Shown here: piece after piece, positions 42,303 through 52,245 of the stretch | How the letters are laid out: each line of letters starts with the position of its first letter | Position numbering within the stretch: position 1 is the stretch's first letter | NCBI RefSeq assembly: GCF_000165465.1 | Contig: NC_017455.1 | Location: 2,232,001-2,296,000, forward strand | From: Halanaerobium praevalens DSM 2228 | GTDB lineage: Bacteria > Bacillota > Halanaerobiia > Halanaerobiales > Halanaerobiaceae | Length of the DNA stretch: 64,000 nt | Direction of reading: 5' to 3' | Program-made: the position numbers and the translations under genes | The notes under the pieces: model-generated | Seen by the model: only the letters and a program-made list of their open reading frames with translations | The model's database searches: none | What the model was told of the DNA's origin: nothing

Positions 42303-42487
42303 ATTAATCCACTCCCTTCTAACAATTACTCATTATACAAAATATTATAACATTTTTTTTAATAAACAACAATAATCTTCTTTAAACAAATAGCTTTCAG
42401 ATTAGACCTTAACAACAAATGGATAGTTTAGTTAAAATTTACTTAGTTTTTTAATAAAATTCATATTTAAAAAGAATAAGATATAAT
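42303..42487. other. Promoter region of the HD-GYP-cls genes
   Basis: On the minus strand two TATAAT-like strings lie 25-45 bases before the ribosome site. No gene or repeat is visible here. Confidence 0.4.
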
Positions 42488-42517
42488 AAAAGACCAGCGG
42501 CGTCCCACTGGTCTTTT
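42488..42517 (-). terminator. Terminator of the pyruvate:ferredoxin oxidoreductase gene
   Basis: AAAAGACCAG and CTGGTCTTTT form a 10-pair stem around 10 bases, 40 bases after the stop codon. Confidence 0.85.
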
Positions 42518-42556
42518 AAAGTTAAACTAGATATTTATTACTTAATCAACTCAAAT

Positions 42557-45500
42557 CTACTCTTCATCTGGAGCATAAGCTGATTCAAGTCTTTTATAAG
42601 ATTCATAACGTTCTTCAGCATCTTCTGCTGCTTTCTCAAAGAGATCCTCTGCAAGTTCAGGGAAAGTTTTCTTAAGTGAAGCAAAACGAACCTCACTTAA
42701 TAAGAACTCTCTAAAGTCACCTTGAGGCTCTTTTGAATCCATAATAAATGGATTTTTACCTTCTGCCTTGAGTTCTGGATTGAAACGGAATAAGTGCCAG
42801 TAACCTGATTTAACAGCATCTTTCTCTTGGTTAACACTACATCCCATACCTTTTTTAAGTCCATGTGAAATACAAGGAGAATAAGCAATTACAATCGAAG
42901 GTCCATCAAAAGCTTCAGCTTCTGCTATAGCTTTAATAGCCTGATTCATGTTTGCTCCTAAAGCAATCTGAGCCACATAAACATAACCATAAGTCATAGC
43001 CATTTGGCCTAAGTCTTTTTTCTTGATTTTCTTACCTGAAGCAGCAAATTTAGCAGCTGCAGCAGTAGGACTAGCTTTAGATGATTGACCACCAGTATTA
43101 GAGTAAACTTCTGTATCAAAGACTAATACATTTACATCATCACCAGAAGCGATAACATGGTCTAAACCTCCATAACCGATATCATAAGCCCAACCGTCTC
43201 CACCAAAGATCCATTGAGATTTCTTAGTAATAAATTCTTTGCGGTCAACGATTTCAGCAATTACTTCATTATCACTATATTTAGCGAGTAAAGGCATCAT
43301 TTTTTGTTTGATTTCTTTAGTTTTCTCGCCATCATTATAATTATCTAACATTTCTTGCATCAATTCAGTTAGTTTTGAGTCTAAATCAAGCTCAATTGCT
43401 GTTTCCATTAGATCAGCAATTTTAGCTCTAATTTGCTGATTAGCTAATAACATACCATAACCAAATTCAGCATTATCTTCAAATAAGGAGTTAGCCCAAG
43501 CTGGTCCGTGTCCTTCTGGATTAGTAGAGTACACAGAAACAGGAGCAGATCCACCCCAGATTGAAGAACAACCTGTAGCATTAGCGATTAACATTCTATC
43601 TCCAAATAACTGAGTTACAAGCTTAGCATAAGCTGTTTCTCCACAACCAGCACAAGCACCGTGGAACTCAAGTAGTGGTTCTTGGAACTGACTACCTTTG
43701 ATATTAACTGGATCCATTAAATCATCTTTAACAGATACTTCATTTACAGCATATTCCCAGTTGTCTGCTTCTTTTTCTGCCATTTCTGCAAAAGAAGTCA
43801 TTTCTAATGCGTCAACAGGACAAACTTCAGCACAAACTCCACAACCTGTACAGTCATAAGGGCTTACCTGAATCTTATACTCTAATCCTTCTAGCTGCTT
43901 ACCGCGAGCATCTAGAGTTTCAAATCCTTCAGGTGCATTAGCAGCCTCTTCTTCATTTAATAAGAAAGGTCTAATTACAGCGTGAGGACAAGCTAATGAA
44001 CACTGGTTACATTGGATACAAGTATCAATTTTCCAATCAGGTACATTAATCGCAATTCCACGTTTTTCGTATTGAGATAGACCTGGAGGGAAGTGGCCAT
44101 CTTCACGACCAACAAAAGTACTTACAGGAAGCTCATCACCTTTTTGGCCGTTAACAACTTGTAATACATTTTTCACAAATTCTGGTACATCTGCTTCACT
44201 TTCTTCTGCTGCTGCTTCAGCTTCAGCATCTGACCAGTCTGCTGGTACTTCAATTTTAGTTAGAGCATCTAAAGCTTTATCTACAGCTTTATTATTCATT
44301 TCGACAATCTTATCACCTTTATGGCCGTAAGATTTCTGAATAGCTTCTTTTAGATATTCAATTGCTTCATCGACTGGGATAATATCTGCTACTTTAAAGA
44401 AGGCTGTCTGCATAACCATATTTATTCTCTGGCCTAAGCCAACTTCTTGAGCGAGATCAACAGCATTAATGGTATAGAAATTAATATCGTGATCAGCGAT
44501 ATATTTCTTCATTTCTGCAGGCAGCTTTTCAGATAACTCAGCTTCTGACCAAGTACAGTTAAGGACAAAGCTTCCTCCATCATGTAAATCTTCTACCATA
44601 TCAAATTTATCTACATAAGATTCGTTGTGACAAGCAACATAATCAGCCTCATCAATTAGATAAGTTGATTTGATTGGCTGCTCACCAAATCTTAAGTGAG
44701 ATACTGTTACACCACCAGATTTTTTGGAGTCATAAGAGAAGTATGCCTGAGCATATTTGTCTGTATTATCTCCAATAATCTTAATAGCATTTTTATTAGC
44801 CCCAACAGTACCATCAGAACCAAGACCCCAGAACTTACAGCGAACTGTACCTTCAGGAGAAGTATTGATGTGATCCTCAAGTTCAAGATTAGTATGAGTA
44901 ACATCATCTTTAATTCCAATTGTAAAGTTATCTTTGGGCTCATCTTTTCTTAAATTATCAAAAACAGCTTTAATTTGAGTTGGAGTAGTGTCTTTAGAAC
45001 TTAAACCATAACGTCCACCAACTACAACTGGTCTTTCTTCTTTATCATAAAATAATGATCTTACATCTTCATAAAGTGGTTCCCCTACTGCACCAGGTTC
45101 TTTAGTTCTATCTAATACAGCAATCTTCTCAGCAGTTTCTGGAAGAGCCTTCATGAGGTATTTTTCGGAGAAAGGACGATATAATCTTACTTTAATTAAA
45201 CCAACCTTTTCTCCCTGATCAACTAAATACTTAACTGTTTCTTCAATAGTATCAGTTGCGGAACCCATTGCTACAATTATGTACTTAGCATCTTCTGCTC
45301 CTACATAATTAAATGGGTGGTATTCTCTACCTGTTATTTCGGAAATTTCCTGCATATATTCTTCTACGATATCTGGCACTGCATCATAAAAACCATTAGC
45401 TGCCTCACGTGCCTGGAAGAAAATATCGGAGTTTTGAGCTGTTCCCATTGTTACTGGACGCTCAGGATTTAAAGCTCTATGTCTAAATTCGCTAACTTTA

Positions 45501-46093
45501 CCATAATCAACTAGTTCTGCTAGGTCATCATAATCTAAAACTTCTATCTTTTGATATTCGTGTGAGGTTCTAAAACCATCAAAGAAATGCATAAATGGAA
45601 CACTTGATTTAATTGATGCTAAATGAGCAATACCCGCTAAATCCATAACTTCCTGAACACTACCAGAAGCTATCATAGCAACACCTGTTTGACGAGTAGC
45701 CATTACATCAGAGTGATCACCAAAAATTGAAAGAGCATGAGTTGCAACAGTACGAGCACTAACATGGAAAACTCCAGGTAATAATTCCCCTGCAATTTTG
45801 TACATATTAGGCAGCATTAATAATAAACCCTGTGAAGCTGTAAAAGTAGTTGTCAATGCTCCAGCCACCAAAGAACCATGTACTGCACCAGCTGCTCCTC
45901 CCTCTGACTGCATTTCAGTTAACTTCACTTCTTGGTCGAAAATATTTTTACGACCATTAGCACTCCATGAGTCAACTAATTCAGCCATCGGAGATGAAGG
46001 TGTAATCGGATAGATAGCTGCCACGTCTGTAAAAGCATAAGCTACATGAGCTGCAGCAGTATTTCCATCCATTGTCTTCATTTGTTTAGCCAT
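42557..46093 (-). CDS. nifJ: Pyruvate:ferredoxin (flavodoxin) oxidoreductase, single chain
   Basis: The 1178-residue homodimer-forming enzyme oxidises pyruvate with CoA to acetyl-CoA and CO2, reducing ferredoxin. It has the gamma/alpha-like N-terminal region (MDGNTAAAHVAYAFTDVAAIYPITPSSPMAE). Two 4Fe-4S motifs are present (CIQCNQCSLACPHAVIRPF near 690 and CTGCGVCAEVCPVDALEM near 748). The proximal cluster cysteines include GACAGCGE. The thiamine-diphosphate motif GDGWAYDIGYGGLDHV, then VFDTEVYSNTGGQSSKASP, is near 975-1030. It is the key fermentative enzyme, monocistronic with a consensus promoter and terminator. Confidence 0.97.
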   Translation of the reverse strand: MAKQMKTMDGNTAAAHVAYAFTDVAAIYPITPSSPMAELVDSWSANGRKNIFDQEVKLTEMQSEGGAAGAVHGSLVAGALTTTFTASQGLLLMLPNMYKIAGELLPGVFHVSARTVATHALSIFGDHSDVMATRQTGVAMIASGSVQEVMDLAGIAHLASIKSSVPFMHFFDGFRTSHEYQKIEVLDYDDLAELVDYGKVSEFRHRALNPERPVTMGTAQNSDIFFQAREAANGFYDAVPDIVEEYMQEISEITGREYHPFNYVGAEDAKYIIVAMGSATDTIEETVKYLVDQGEKVGLIKVRLYRPFSEKYLMKALPETAEKIAVLDRTKEPGAVGEPLYEDVRSLFYDKEERPVVVGGRYGLSSKDTTPTQIKAVFDNLRKDEPKDNFTIGIKDDVTHTNLELEDHINTSPEGTVRCKFWGLGSDGTVGANKNAIKIIGDNTDKYAQAYFSYDSKKSGGVTVSHLRFGEQPIKSTYLIDEADYVACHNESYVDKFDMVEDLHDGGSFVLNCTWSEAELSEKLPAEMKKYIADHDINFYTINAVDLAQEVGLGQRINMVMQTAFFKVADIIPVDEAIEYLKEAIQKSYGHKGDKIVEMNNKAVDKALDALTKIEVPADWSDAEAEAAAEESEADVPEFVKNVLQVVNGQKGDELPVSTFVGREDGHFPPGLSQYEKRGIAINVPDWKIDTCIQCNQCSLACPHAVIRPFLLNEEEAANAPEGFETLDARGKQLEGLEYKIQVSPYDCTGCGVCAEVCPVDALEMTSFAEMAEKEADNWEYAVNEVSVKDDLMDPVNIKGSQFQEPLLEFHGACAGCGETAYAKLVTQLFGDRMLIANATGCSSIWGGSAPVSVYSTNPEGHGPAWANSLFEDNAEFGYGMLLANQQIRAKIADLMETAIELDLDSKLTELMQEMLDNYNDGEKTKEIKQKMMPLLAKYSDNEVIAEIVDRKEFITKKSQWIFGGDGWAYDIGYGGLDHVIASGDDVNVLVFDTEVYSNTGGQSSKASPTAAAAKFAASGKKIKKKDLGQMAMTYGYVYVAQIALGANMNQAIKAIAEAEAFDGPSIVIAYSPCISHGLKKGMGCSVNQEKDAVKSGYWHLFRFNPELKAEGKNPFIMDSKEPQGDFREFLLSEVRFASLKKTFPELAEDLFEKAAEDAEERYESYKRLESAYAPDEE

Positions 46094-46146
46094 TATAATT
46101 TTCCCTCCTATTAATAAGGTAAATTTTTATTATCATTTCCTCTTTT

Positions 46147-46175
46147 AGTATAATACTTTACAATTCTACTGTCAA
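46147..46175 (-). promoter_or_regulatory. Promoter of the pyruvate:ferredoxin oxidoreductase gene
   Basis: On the minus strand TTGACA, 17 bases, TATACT, ending 54 bases before the start codon. Confidence 0.8.
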
Positions 46176-46314
46176 ATATTTCAGAGCTTTTATTGCTGCT
46201 CAATTATAGAAAAAATAATTATTATATTTTGAATATTTAAAAGGAAAAATTGAACTTAGGTAGAACTATAAAGTAATAGTATTTTTGATTTTACTTAAAA
46301 AAGGGGGAATTAAA

Positions 46315-47655
46315 TTGAAAAAGGGGCTTTCTCTTATCTTATTACTTGTCATTTTTTTGGCACCCGCTGTCAGCGCTGATCGAGGCTCAATTCCATTTAT
46401 TCAAGATATTGACATTTTCGAACCTAATCAAGATGCTTTAATAGCTTGGAATGGCGAAGAAGAAATTCTTATTTTATCGACAAAATTATATTCCTCTCAA
46501 CCGACCAAAGTTCTCCAAGTCTTACCTTTACCAAGTGAACCAGAAGTTAAAAAATCAAGTCGTGATATCTTGAGAAGAGCAAATGAACTAATTTTTAAAA
46601 ATTTATTTAACGAGTTGAGACTACCAGTTTTAAGAAATTCAAATCCAAAAGTTCCAGCTGCTGAAATTAAAGAAGAAGTTGTAATCGGCTCACATGATAT
46701 TTTAGTTCTAAAAGTTTTAAATCAAAATGATTTTGTTGATTGGGTAAATAATTATCTGCAGGAAAAAGGACAAAAAAATCCTCAAATACCTCTTTCACTC
46801 CAAAAAACAATTAATAATTACATTAAAAAAGGTTATAATTATTTTGTTTTTGATACAATTGAAGTTGGCCCTGAACCGAAAACAAATGAGGCTATTTCTT
46901 ATCAATTTAAAAGCAAAGAATTATATTATCCCTTAGAAATCACAAAATCTGATCACGGCCAAAGCGAAATTAGTTTACTAATTTTAACAAATAAAAATTT
47001 AGTTAATTATCAAGGCTTAGCTCAAAATAGGATTAAAACTAAAAATTCTGCTCTTAACCTAAGTCCAGAGCAGTTGGATTATATTTCTCCTGTTTTTGTT
47101 AATTTCTTTAGCCAAAACATTGAATCGGAAGTGATTGAGCCGCAAGTAAAACTTTTAAGTTGGTCGATTAAAGATGATTTAGCAAACTTCGACCAGGATT
47201 TAATTGTTGATCATCAAATAGAAAATTTATTAAAAAATCAATTTAATTATAAAGGAAGAACTTATGTAGATTTTAAAGAAGTAGAAAACTATCCTTTTTC
47301 AACACCTGAAAAATTAACCACTTTAAGCGGCCAAGTTGAAATGAGAATGGGCAGCAGAATGTTCCCCTGGTTGGCTGCTTCTATTGAGGGTAAAGTATTA
47401 TTTAATGCTCAAACTAAAAAGTTGATTTCCAATTTTGCTGATCAAGGTCAGTACCATAGAGTTAGAGGCTATTATCGACCAGAAGCCGAAATTGGAATGA
47501 GAGATCCCATAGACTCTATGCCGGCAATGGTTAAAATCAAAAATGTCTTTTATGTAACTGAGATCAAAGGTTGGAAACCATATAGTGGTCTAGCTTTAAG
47601 GAGTAATGGCAGTATCAGTAATACCAGAACTTATTTGTGGTTAAAAGAGGATTAG
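46315..47655 (+). CDS. Secreted protein of unknown function (DUF2330-like)
   Basis: The 446-residue protein has a clear signal peptide (KKGLSLILLLVIFLAPAVSA, cleavage before DRGS). The mature start DRGSIPF, then VFEP-like IFEPNQDALIAWNGEEEILILST and VLPLPSEPEV, resembles DUF2330-type exported proteins. The start is TTG 46315 because AAAGGGGGAA lies 5-8 bases upstream; the signal peptide begins there. Function is unknown. No membrane segment follows the signal peptide, so it is periplasmic or released. It stands alone, with a bidirectional terminator behind it. Confidence 0.75.
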   Translation: MKKGLSLILLLVIFLAPAVSADRGSIPFIQDIDIFEPNQDALIAWNGEEEILILSTKLYSSQPTKVLQVLPLPSEPEVKKSSRDILRRANELIFKNLFNELRLPVLRNSNPKVPAAEIKEEVVIGSHDILVLKVLNQNDFVDWVNNYLQEKGQKNPQIPLSLQKTINNYIKKGYNYFVFDTIEVGPEPKTNEAISYQFKSKELYYPLEITKSDHGQSEISLLILTNKNLVNYQGLAQNRIKTKNSALNLSPEQLDYISPVFVNFFSQNIESEVIEPQVKLLSWSIKDDLANFDQDLIVDHQIENLLKNQFNYKGRTYVDFKEVENYPFSTPEKLTTLSGQVEMRMGSRMFPWLAASIEGKVLFNAQTKKLISNFADQGQYHRVRGYYRPEAEIGMRDPIDSMPAMVKIKNVFYVTEIKGWKPYSGLALRSNGSISNTRTYLWLKED

Positions 47656-47662
47656 CTTTGAA

Positions 47663-47699
47663 AATAATAGCATCTCAGTTAAAAGGAGATGCTATTATT
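47663..47699. terminator. Bidirectional terminator
   Basis: AATAATAGCATCTC and GAGATGCTATTATT form a 14-pair stem, ending both the secreted-protein gene and ugd. Confidence 0.85.
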
Positions 47700-47707
47700 T
47701 AAATTAT

Positions 47708-48874
47708 TTAATTATTATTAAATAGATCTCTGGTATAAACTTTTTCTTCAACATCTTTTAATTCAGGTGCCATTCGATTAGCAATAATAATTTCCGACTG
47801 GGCCTTAAATTCTTCTAAATCTTTAATAACCTTTGATCTATAAAAATCATCAGCAGCTAAAGTTGGTTCATAAACTACTACTTCTATTCCTTTAGCTTTG
47901 ATTCTTTTCATAACTCCCTGAACTGATGACTGCCTAAAGTTATCTGAGTTTTTCTTCATAGTTAAACGATAAACTCCTACTTTTTCAGGCTTTTGCTGCA
48001 CAATCATCTTAGCTATATGATCTTTTCTGGTTCTATTTGCATCTACAATTGCCTGCATAATATTATTTGGCACATTTTCGTAATTAGCTAATAACTGTTT
48101 AGTATCTTTAGGCAAACAATAGCCTCCATAACCAAAAGAAGGATTATTATAGTGATCTCCAATCCTTGGATCTAGGCCAACACCTTCAATTATTTGTTTA
48201 CTATCTAAGCCGCGGACTTCAGCATAAGTATCTAGTTCGTTAAAAAATGAAACTCTCATTGCTAAATATGTATTAGCAAATAATTTAATGGCCTCAGCTT
48301 CAGTGGAATCTGTAAATAAAAGATCAATATCTTTTTTTAGGGCTCCTTCGACTAATAAATTAGCAAATTCCTTTGCTCTTTTTGATCTTTCACCAACAAT
48401 AATTCGGGAAGGATAAAGATTATCATAAAGAGCTTTACCTTCTCTTAAAAATTCTGGTGAAAAAATTATATTTTCTGTATCAAATTTTTCTCGCAGCTCT
48501 GCTGTATAACCAACTGGAACTGTTGATTTGATAATCATAACAGCATCCTCATTAAAAGAAAGCACATTCGCTACAACAGCCTCAACTGTTCTGGTATTAA
48601 AATAATTTTGTTCTGGATCATAGTTAGTTGGTGTTGCAATAACTACATAATCAGCTTCCCGATAAGCTTTTAAAGAATCAGTTGTTGCTTCTAAATTTAA
48701 TTCCTTGTTTGCTAAATAATCTTCCAACTCTGCATCAACTATCGGTGATTTTCTTTGATTAATCATTTCTACTTTTTCAGAAACTACATCTACTGCTGTG
48801 ACTTCATGGTTTTGAGCAAGTAAAACTGCATTAGAAAGCCCAACATAACCTGCCCCAGCAACCGTAATTTTCAT
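47708..48874 (-). CDS. ugd: UDP-glucose 6-dehydrogenase
   Basis: The 388-residue enzyme oxidises UDP-glucose to UDP-glucuronate with two NAD+. The Rossmann start is [22 protein letters not shown], and the catalytic cysteine is in [19 protein letters not shown] (about 255-273). From memory of E. coli Ugd, the length (388) and long stretches such as [20 protein letters not shown] and [23 protein letters not shown] are nearly the same. That is unusually close for a Firmicute-like genome and hints at horizontal exchange. The product would feed capsule or LPS sugars; the Wzz-type gene lies about 100 bases upstream. Confidence 0.95.
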   Translation of the reverse strand: MKITVAGAGYVGLSNAVLLAQNHEVTAVDVVSEKVEMINQRKSPIVDAELEDYLANKELNLEATTDSLKAYREADYVVIATPTNYDPEQNYFNTRTVEAVVANVLSFNEDAVMIIKSTVPVGYTAELREKFDTENIIFSPEFLREGKALYDNLYPSRIIVGERSKRAKEFANLLVEGALKKDIDLLFTDSTEAEAIKLFANTYLAMRVSFFNELDTYAEVRGLDSKQIIEGVGLDPRIGDHYNNPSFGYGGYCLPKDTKQLLANYENVPNNIMQAIVDANRTRKDHIAKMIVQQKPEKVGVYRLTMKKNSDNFRQSSVQGVMKRIKAKGIEVVVYEPTLAADDFYRSKVIKDLEEFKAQSEIIIANRMAPELKDVEEKVYTRDLFNNN

Positions 48875-48980
48875 ATTATCATTCTCCCCTGAATATAAAT
48901 TTTATTAATGAATTATTTCTCAAACTTAATTTTATTATAAAAACTTATGATATTCAAATCAAAATTTTTGGATTATTATT

Positions 48981-49811
48981 CTAATCTTCCCGCATAAATT
49001 CTCTAAAGAAAACTATAAAGACTGCTAACATAAATGCTAAAACAGCTGCTATTGCCATGTTTAATTTAAGATTAGGACTTATTTTATTTTCTGGAGAATA
49101 AGGTTTATCAAGTATTTTAAGTGAATAAAACTTTAGTATTTTTGACTCTTTACTTTCAATTTCTTTTCTCAAATCTCTTTTAGAATTTTGTAAAGAAGAG
49201 TTTTGTTGAACTAATAGAGAAGTACTATCTAATTTTCCAGCATCTCTACTTTTATTTATTAACTGCTGATTATTATCTAAATCAGAATTTATATTATCTA
49301 TATCACTTTTTAGGTCTGAAATATATTTTCTTTCCTGTTTTAAAATATTTTCAAAATATTGATTAGAATTATTTTTAAAATTACTAATCAAGTTGTTTGC
49401 TATATTAAATGTTAATTCTGGTTCATTATTTTTAACCACTAGTTCAATGATTGAGGTTTGGCCTATTCTTTTAACACTTATATTATTATTAATATAAGTG
49501 TTCAATCTAGATGCTGATATATCAATGTCCAAATCAGTCATTACTTCTTGCATCAAATCTGTACTACTTAAAAGTTGAACTACTGTATTAGGATCACTAT
49601 ATAAGCCCTCATAATTAGAAAGTTGAATCCTGGCTTTTGTCTCATAAACTGGCTCAACTAAAAAAGAACTATATAAGAAAGCAGTAATTATGGCTAAAAC
49701 AACTAAACCACCTATAAATAATTTATTCTCCCAAAGCAGCATTATATATTCCCTTAAATCAATTTCATATTCATCATAATAATTTGAATTTGGCTGTGGT
49801 TCTTTTTCCAT
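48981..49811 (-). CDS. Wzz/chain-length determinant-type polysaccharide protein
   Basis: The 276-residue protein has two membrane segments (about 33-52 and 250-270) flanking a periplasmic coiled-coil-rich region (120-225). The N-terminal YEIDLREYIMLLWENKLFIGG and the PYSPENKISPNLKLNMAIAAVLAF before the second segment are the hallmarks of Wzz proteins. They set the length of O-antigen or exopolysaccharide chains at the inner membrane. No tyrosine-kinase domain is attached. No glycosyltransferase cluster follows; only ugd lies next to it. Confidence 0.88.
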   Translation of the reverse strand: MEKEPQPNSNYYDEYEIDLREYIMLLWENKLFIGGLVVLAIITAFLYSSFLVEPVYETKARIQLSNYEGLYSDPNTVVQLLSSTDLMQEVMTDLDIDISASRLNTYINNNISVKRIGQTSIIELVVKNNEPELTFNIANNLISNFKNNSNQYFENILKQERKYISDLKSDIDNINSDLDNNQQLINKSRDAGKLDSTSLLVQQNSSLQNSKRDLRKEIESKESKILKFYSLKILDKPYSPENKISPNLKLNMAIAAVLAFMLAVFIVFFREFMRED

Positions 49812-49856
49812 TTAAAAATCCCCCATTTTATCTTTTTTATTAAAACTAAAAATTTA

Positions 49857-50495
49857 TTATTTAAAAGTTATTTGCTGCAGCTGATTAAAATCAATCTCTA
49901 TAATCTCTGCGGCTGCAGGCCAGACAATTATTTTCTTATTTTTTAAATTAGACTTAATTGCAGAGCCTTTGACTCTATTGATTAAATAAAGATCCTCTCC
50001 AGCTAAATACTCAATCGATTTGATATTATTATAATTAAGATTAACTGAGCTGCCTAAAGAAGTATTCAGACTAATACTTTTTTCTACAGGGTTAGCAAAA
50101 AAGAAGTCTCCATTTTTTAAACTAAGTTTAAGCTCTTTATTATTACTAAAAGCATCTGTCTTTGAAAAATTAATACTTGCTATCTCAGTTGCTGCTATCT
50201 TTTTATTTGCACCTCCACTGGAAAAACTAATCTCAGTCATTAATTGACCACTAAATTTATTATTAGCTGCTGCTTTAAATTTGAAAATACCATTTTCATT
50301 TTTAATTTTAGTTAGGTATCTACTTTGAATATTTAATTGAGCATAATTAGTTTTTAATTGAAGTGTATTGTTTTGTACTTCTCCCCTCAAATTATTACCA
50401 GCTTGAAGTTCAATTTGATCTGCAAAAATTGGCTGACTAAAAATTGAGCTAAAAAATAAAATCATTACTAATAAATATTTTACTTTTCTCCTCAT
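49857..50495 (-). CDS. Exported protein of unknown function
   Basis: The 212-residue protein begins with a signal peptide (KVKYLLVMILFFSSIFSQPIFA, cleavage before DQIEL). The rest looks all-beta, with repeated short strands (LQLKTNYAQLNIQSRYLTKI; LKLSLKNGDFFFANPVEKSI; IEIDFNQLQQITF). Similar strand patterns, in which 'lxLknGdxxxG' elements repeat, occur in small periplasmic proteins. I do not recognise the family. It lies 45 bases upstream of the Wzz-type gene on the same strand, so a link to surface polysaccharide is possible. Confidence 0.65.
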   Translation of the reverse strand: MRRKVKYLLVMILFFSSIFSQPIFADQIELQAGNNLRGEVQNNTLQLKTNYAQLNIQSRYLTKIKNENGIFKFKAAANNKFSGQLMTEISFSSGGANKKIAATEIASINFSKTDAFSNNKELKLSLKNGDFFFANPVEKSISLNTSLGSSVNLNYNNIKSIEYLAGEDLYLINRVKGSAIKSNLKNKKIIVWPAAAEIIEIDFNQLQQITFK

Positions 50496-50532
50496 TTTGC
50501 TTCCCCCTTTAAATATTTAAGTCTAAATATTT

Positions 50533-50874
50533 TTATTCTTCCAGCATATTATGAAGAATACTAGAAACAAAACTAACAATTATTGAGGCAATTAAAGCTG
50601 AAAAAAAGCCGCTGACAGCAAAACCAGGTACTAAAACAGATGTTAAAGCTAACATGATTGCATTAATAACTAATAAAAATAAGCCAAAGCTTAGAATTGT
50701 AAATGGAATGGTCAAAATCGTAAAAATTGGTCTAATAAAACCATTAACAAATCCTAAAACTACAGCTGCAAAGAAACCAGCCCAAATACCACTGACTGTA
50801 ATTCCTGCTAATAAATAAGAAGCAACTAAAAGGGCCACCATAGTTGAAAATACTTTTGCAAAAAATTGAGACAT
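50533..50874 (-). CDS. YvlD-type (phage holin IV-like) membrane protein
   Basis: The 113-residue protein has four hydrophobic segments (about 8-25, 30-48, 53-75, 85-108). The signature is GFVNGFIRPIFTILTIPFTILSFGLFLLVINAIML, as in the PF04020 family, which includes B. subtilis YvlD. Despite the phage-holin name there are no phage genes nearby, and these proteins are ordinary envelope-stress membrane proteins of unknown action. AGGAGG precedes the ATG. Confidence 0.88.
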   Translation of the reverse strand: MSQFFAKVFSTMVALLVASYLLAGITVSGIWAGFFAAVVLGFVNGFIRPIFTILTIPFTILSFGLFLLVINAIMLALTSVLVPGFAVSGFFSALIASIIVSFVSSILHNMLEE

Positions 50875-51039
50875 CTAAAATACCTCCTTAATTAATCATC
50901 AAATATAGATTTTAATTACATAATTTAGTTACTATTTTTTATAATTAAAGCTTAATAACATTATACCTTTTTTGAAAAAAATGTCAAAATTAAAAAAATG
51001 AGAAAAAATGATTTATTTATTTTATTTTCAAAAATATAG

Positions 51040-51068
51040 TTGACAGTTCTAGAATACTATATTATAAT
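51040..51068 (+). promoter_or_regulatory. Promoter of cysK
   Basis: TTGACA, 17 bases, TATAAT: perfect sigma-A promoter about 62 bases before the start codon. Confidence 0.85.
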
Positions 51069-51130
51069 TAATTCACAGTAAATCGCTCAACTTTTAGATT
51101 TAAGCTTTAAAATTCACAGGAGGTTTTTAA

Positions 51131-52042
51131 ATGATTTTCGAAAATATAACAGAATTAATTGGAAAAACACCTTTGGTTAAATTGAATAACTTAGTTGAAC
51201 AAGATTCTGCAGAAATAGTTCTCAAACTGGAGAGCTTTAATCCTGGAGGTAGTATAAAAGACAGGATTGCCTTAAATATGATCCAAAAAGCAGAAGAAAA
51301 TGGGGATCTAAAAGCAGGTGGTACAATAGTTGAACCAACAAGCGGTAATACTGGGATTGGAATTGCAATGGTAGGAGCTGCTCGTGGTTATCAAGTTATT
51401 TTGACTATGCCAGAATCAATGAGTGAGGAAAGAAGGAAAATGTTAAAGGCTTATGGTGCTGAATTAGTTTTAACAAAAGCTGAAGCTGGAATGAAAGGTG
51501 CCATTGCTAAAGCTGAAGAAATTGCTAAAGCTAGAGATGGTTTTATACCGTCTCAATTTACTAATCCTGCTAATCCTGATGCTCATCGCAAAACTACAGC
51601 TCAAGAAATAATTAAAGCCACAGGAGCTAAAATAGATTATTTTGTGGCTGGTATAGGTACTGGCGGCACAATTAGTGGAACTGGTAAAGAACTTAAAAAG
51701 AGAGTTAAAAACTTAAAAATTATAGCAGTGGAACCTACAAATTCAGCTGTGATTTCTGGTGAAAAAGCTGGATCTCATAAAATCCAAGGAATTGGAGCTG
51801 GCTTTATTCCTGAAGTATTAAATACAGAAATTATTGACCAGGTAGCAAAAGCTGATAATGAAGAAGCTTTTAAAACTGCTCAAGACTTAGCTGCCAAAGA
51901 AGGTATTTTAGCTGGTATTTCTGCTGGTGCAGCAGTTGCTGTTGCCTTAAAATTAGCCAAAAAAGTTGGAGCAGACAAGAGAATTGTGGTTATTTCGCCA
52001 GATACTGGTGAACGCTATTTATCAACTGGAATTTTTGGCTAA
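51131..52042 (+). CDS. cysK: Cysteine synthase A (O-acetylserine thiol-lyase)
   Basis: The 303-residue pyridoxal-phosphate enzyme makes cysteine from O-acetylserine and sulfide. The PLP lysine is in SFNPGGSIKDRIALNMI (about 35-51). PLP phosphate and substrate loops are VEPTSGNTGIGIAMVGAA (about 66-83) and GIGTGGTISGTGKELK (about 173-188). It is transcribed alone. cysE, which makes its substrate, is convergent 200 bases away. CysK and CysE form a complex in many bacteria. Confidence 0.96.
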   Translation: MIFENITELIGKTPLVKLNNLVEQDSAEIVLKLESFNPGGSIKDRIALNMIQKAEENGDLKAGGTIVEPTSGNTGIGIAMVGAARGYQVILTMPESMSEERRKMLKAYGAELVLTKAEAGMKGAIAKAEEIAKARDGFIPSQFTNPANPDAHRKTTAQEIIKATGAKIDYFVAGIGTGGTISGTGKELKKRVKNLKIIAVEPTNSAVISGEKAGSHKIQGIGAGFIPEVLNTEIIDQVAKADNEEAFKTAQDLAAKEGILAGISAGAAVAVALKLAKKVGADKRIVVISPDTGERYLSTGIFG

Positions 52043-52137
52043 ACTAATAATTTAAATTTACTTTATAATTTTTGTCTAAATTTTTATTTTAAATTTTACC
52101 CCGATAATTTAAATATAGAAGAATTTCCCCTGTGAAA

Positions 52138-52166
52138 GGCCCGGAGGACCCCCAACCTACCGGGCC
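52138..52166 (+). terminator. Terminator of cysK
   Basis: GGCCCGG and CCGGGCC form a perfect 7-pair stem around 15 bases, followed by ATTTTTAT. Confidence 0.8.
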
Positions 52167-52197
52167 ATTTTTATAATAAAAATTTATAATAAAAAAA

Positions 52198-52229
52198 TGA
52201 CAGTTCCAATTTAAAATAGAAAGCTGTCA
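52198..52229 (-). terminator. Terminator of the purB-purA-purD-cysE operon
   Basis: On the minus strand TGACAG and CTGTCA pair around 20 bases, followed by seven T; 17 bases after the cysE stop. Confidence 0.65.
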
Positions 52230-52245
52230 CTTATTTAAGTTAATT

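Noticed and set aside
42697-46013. Open frames inside the pyruvate:ferredoxin oxidoreductase gene on other frames
   Set aside because: They lack ribosome sites and family resemblance and are explained by codon use of the large gene.
50533-50874. Prophage indicated by a holin-like protein
   Set aside because: The protein is of the YvlD type found in chromosomes; no phage structural, lysis or integrase genes are nearby.
52130-52166. Structured regulatory RNA after cysK
   Set aside because: The GGCCCGG/CCGGGCC stem with following T-run is sufficiently explained as a terminator.
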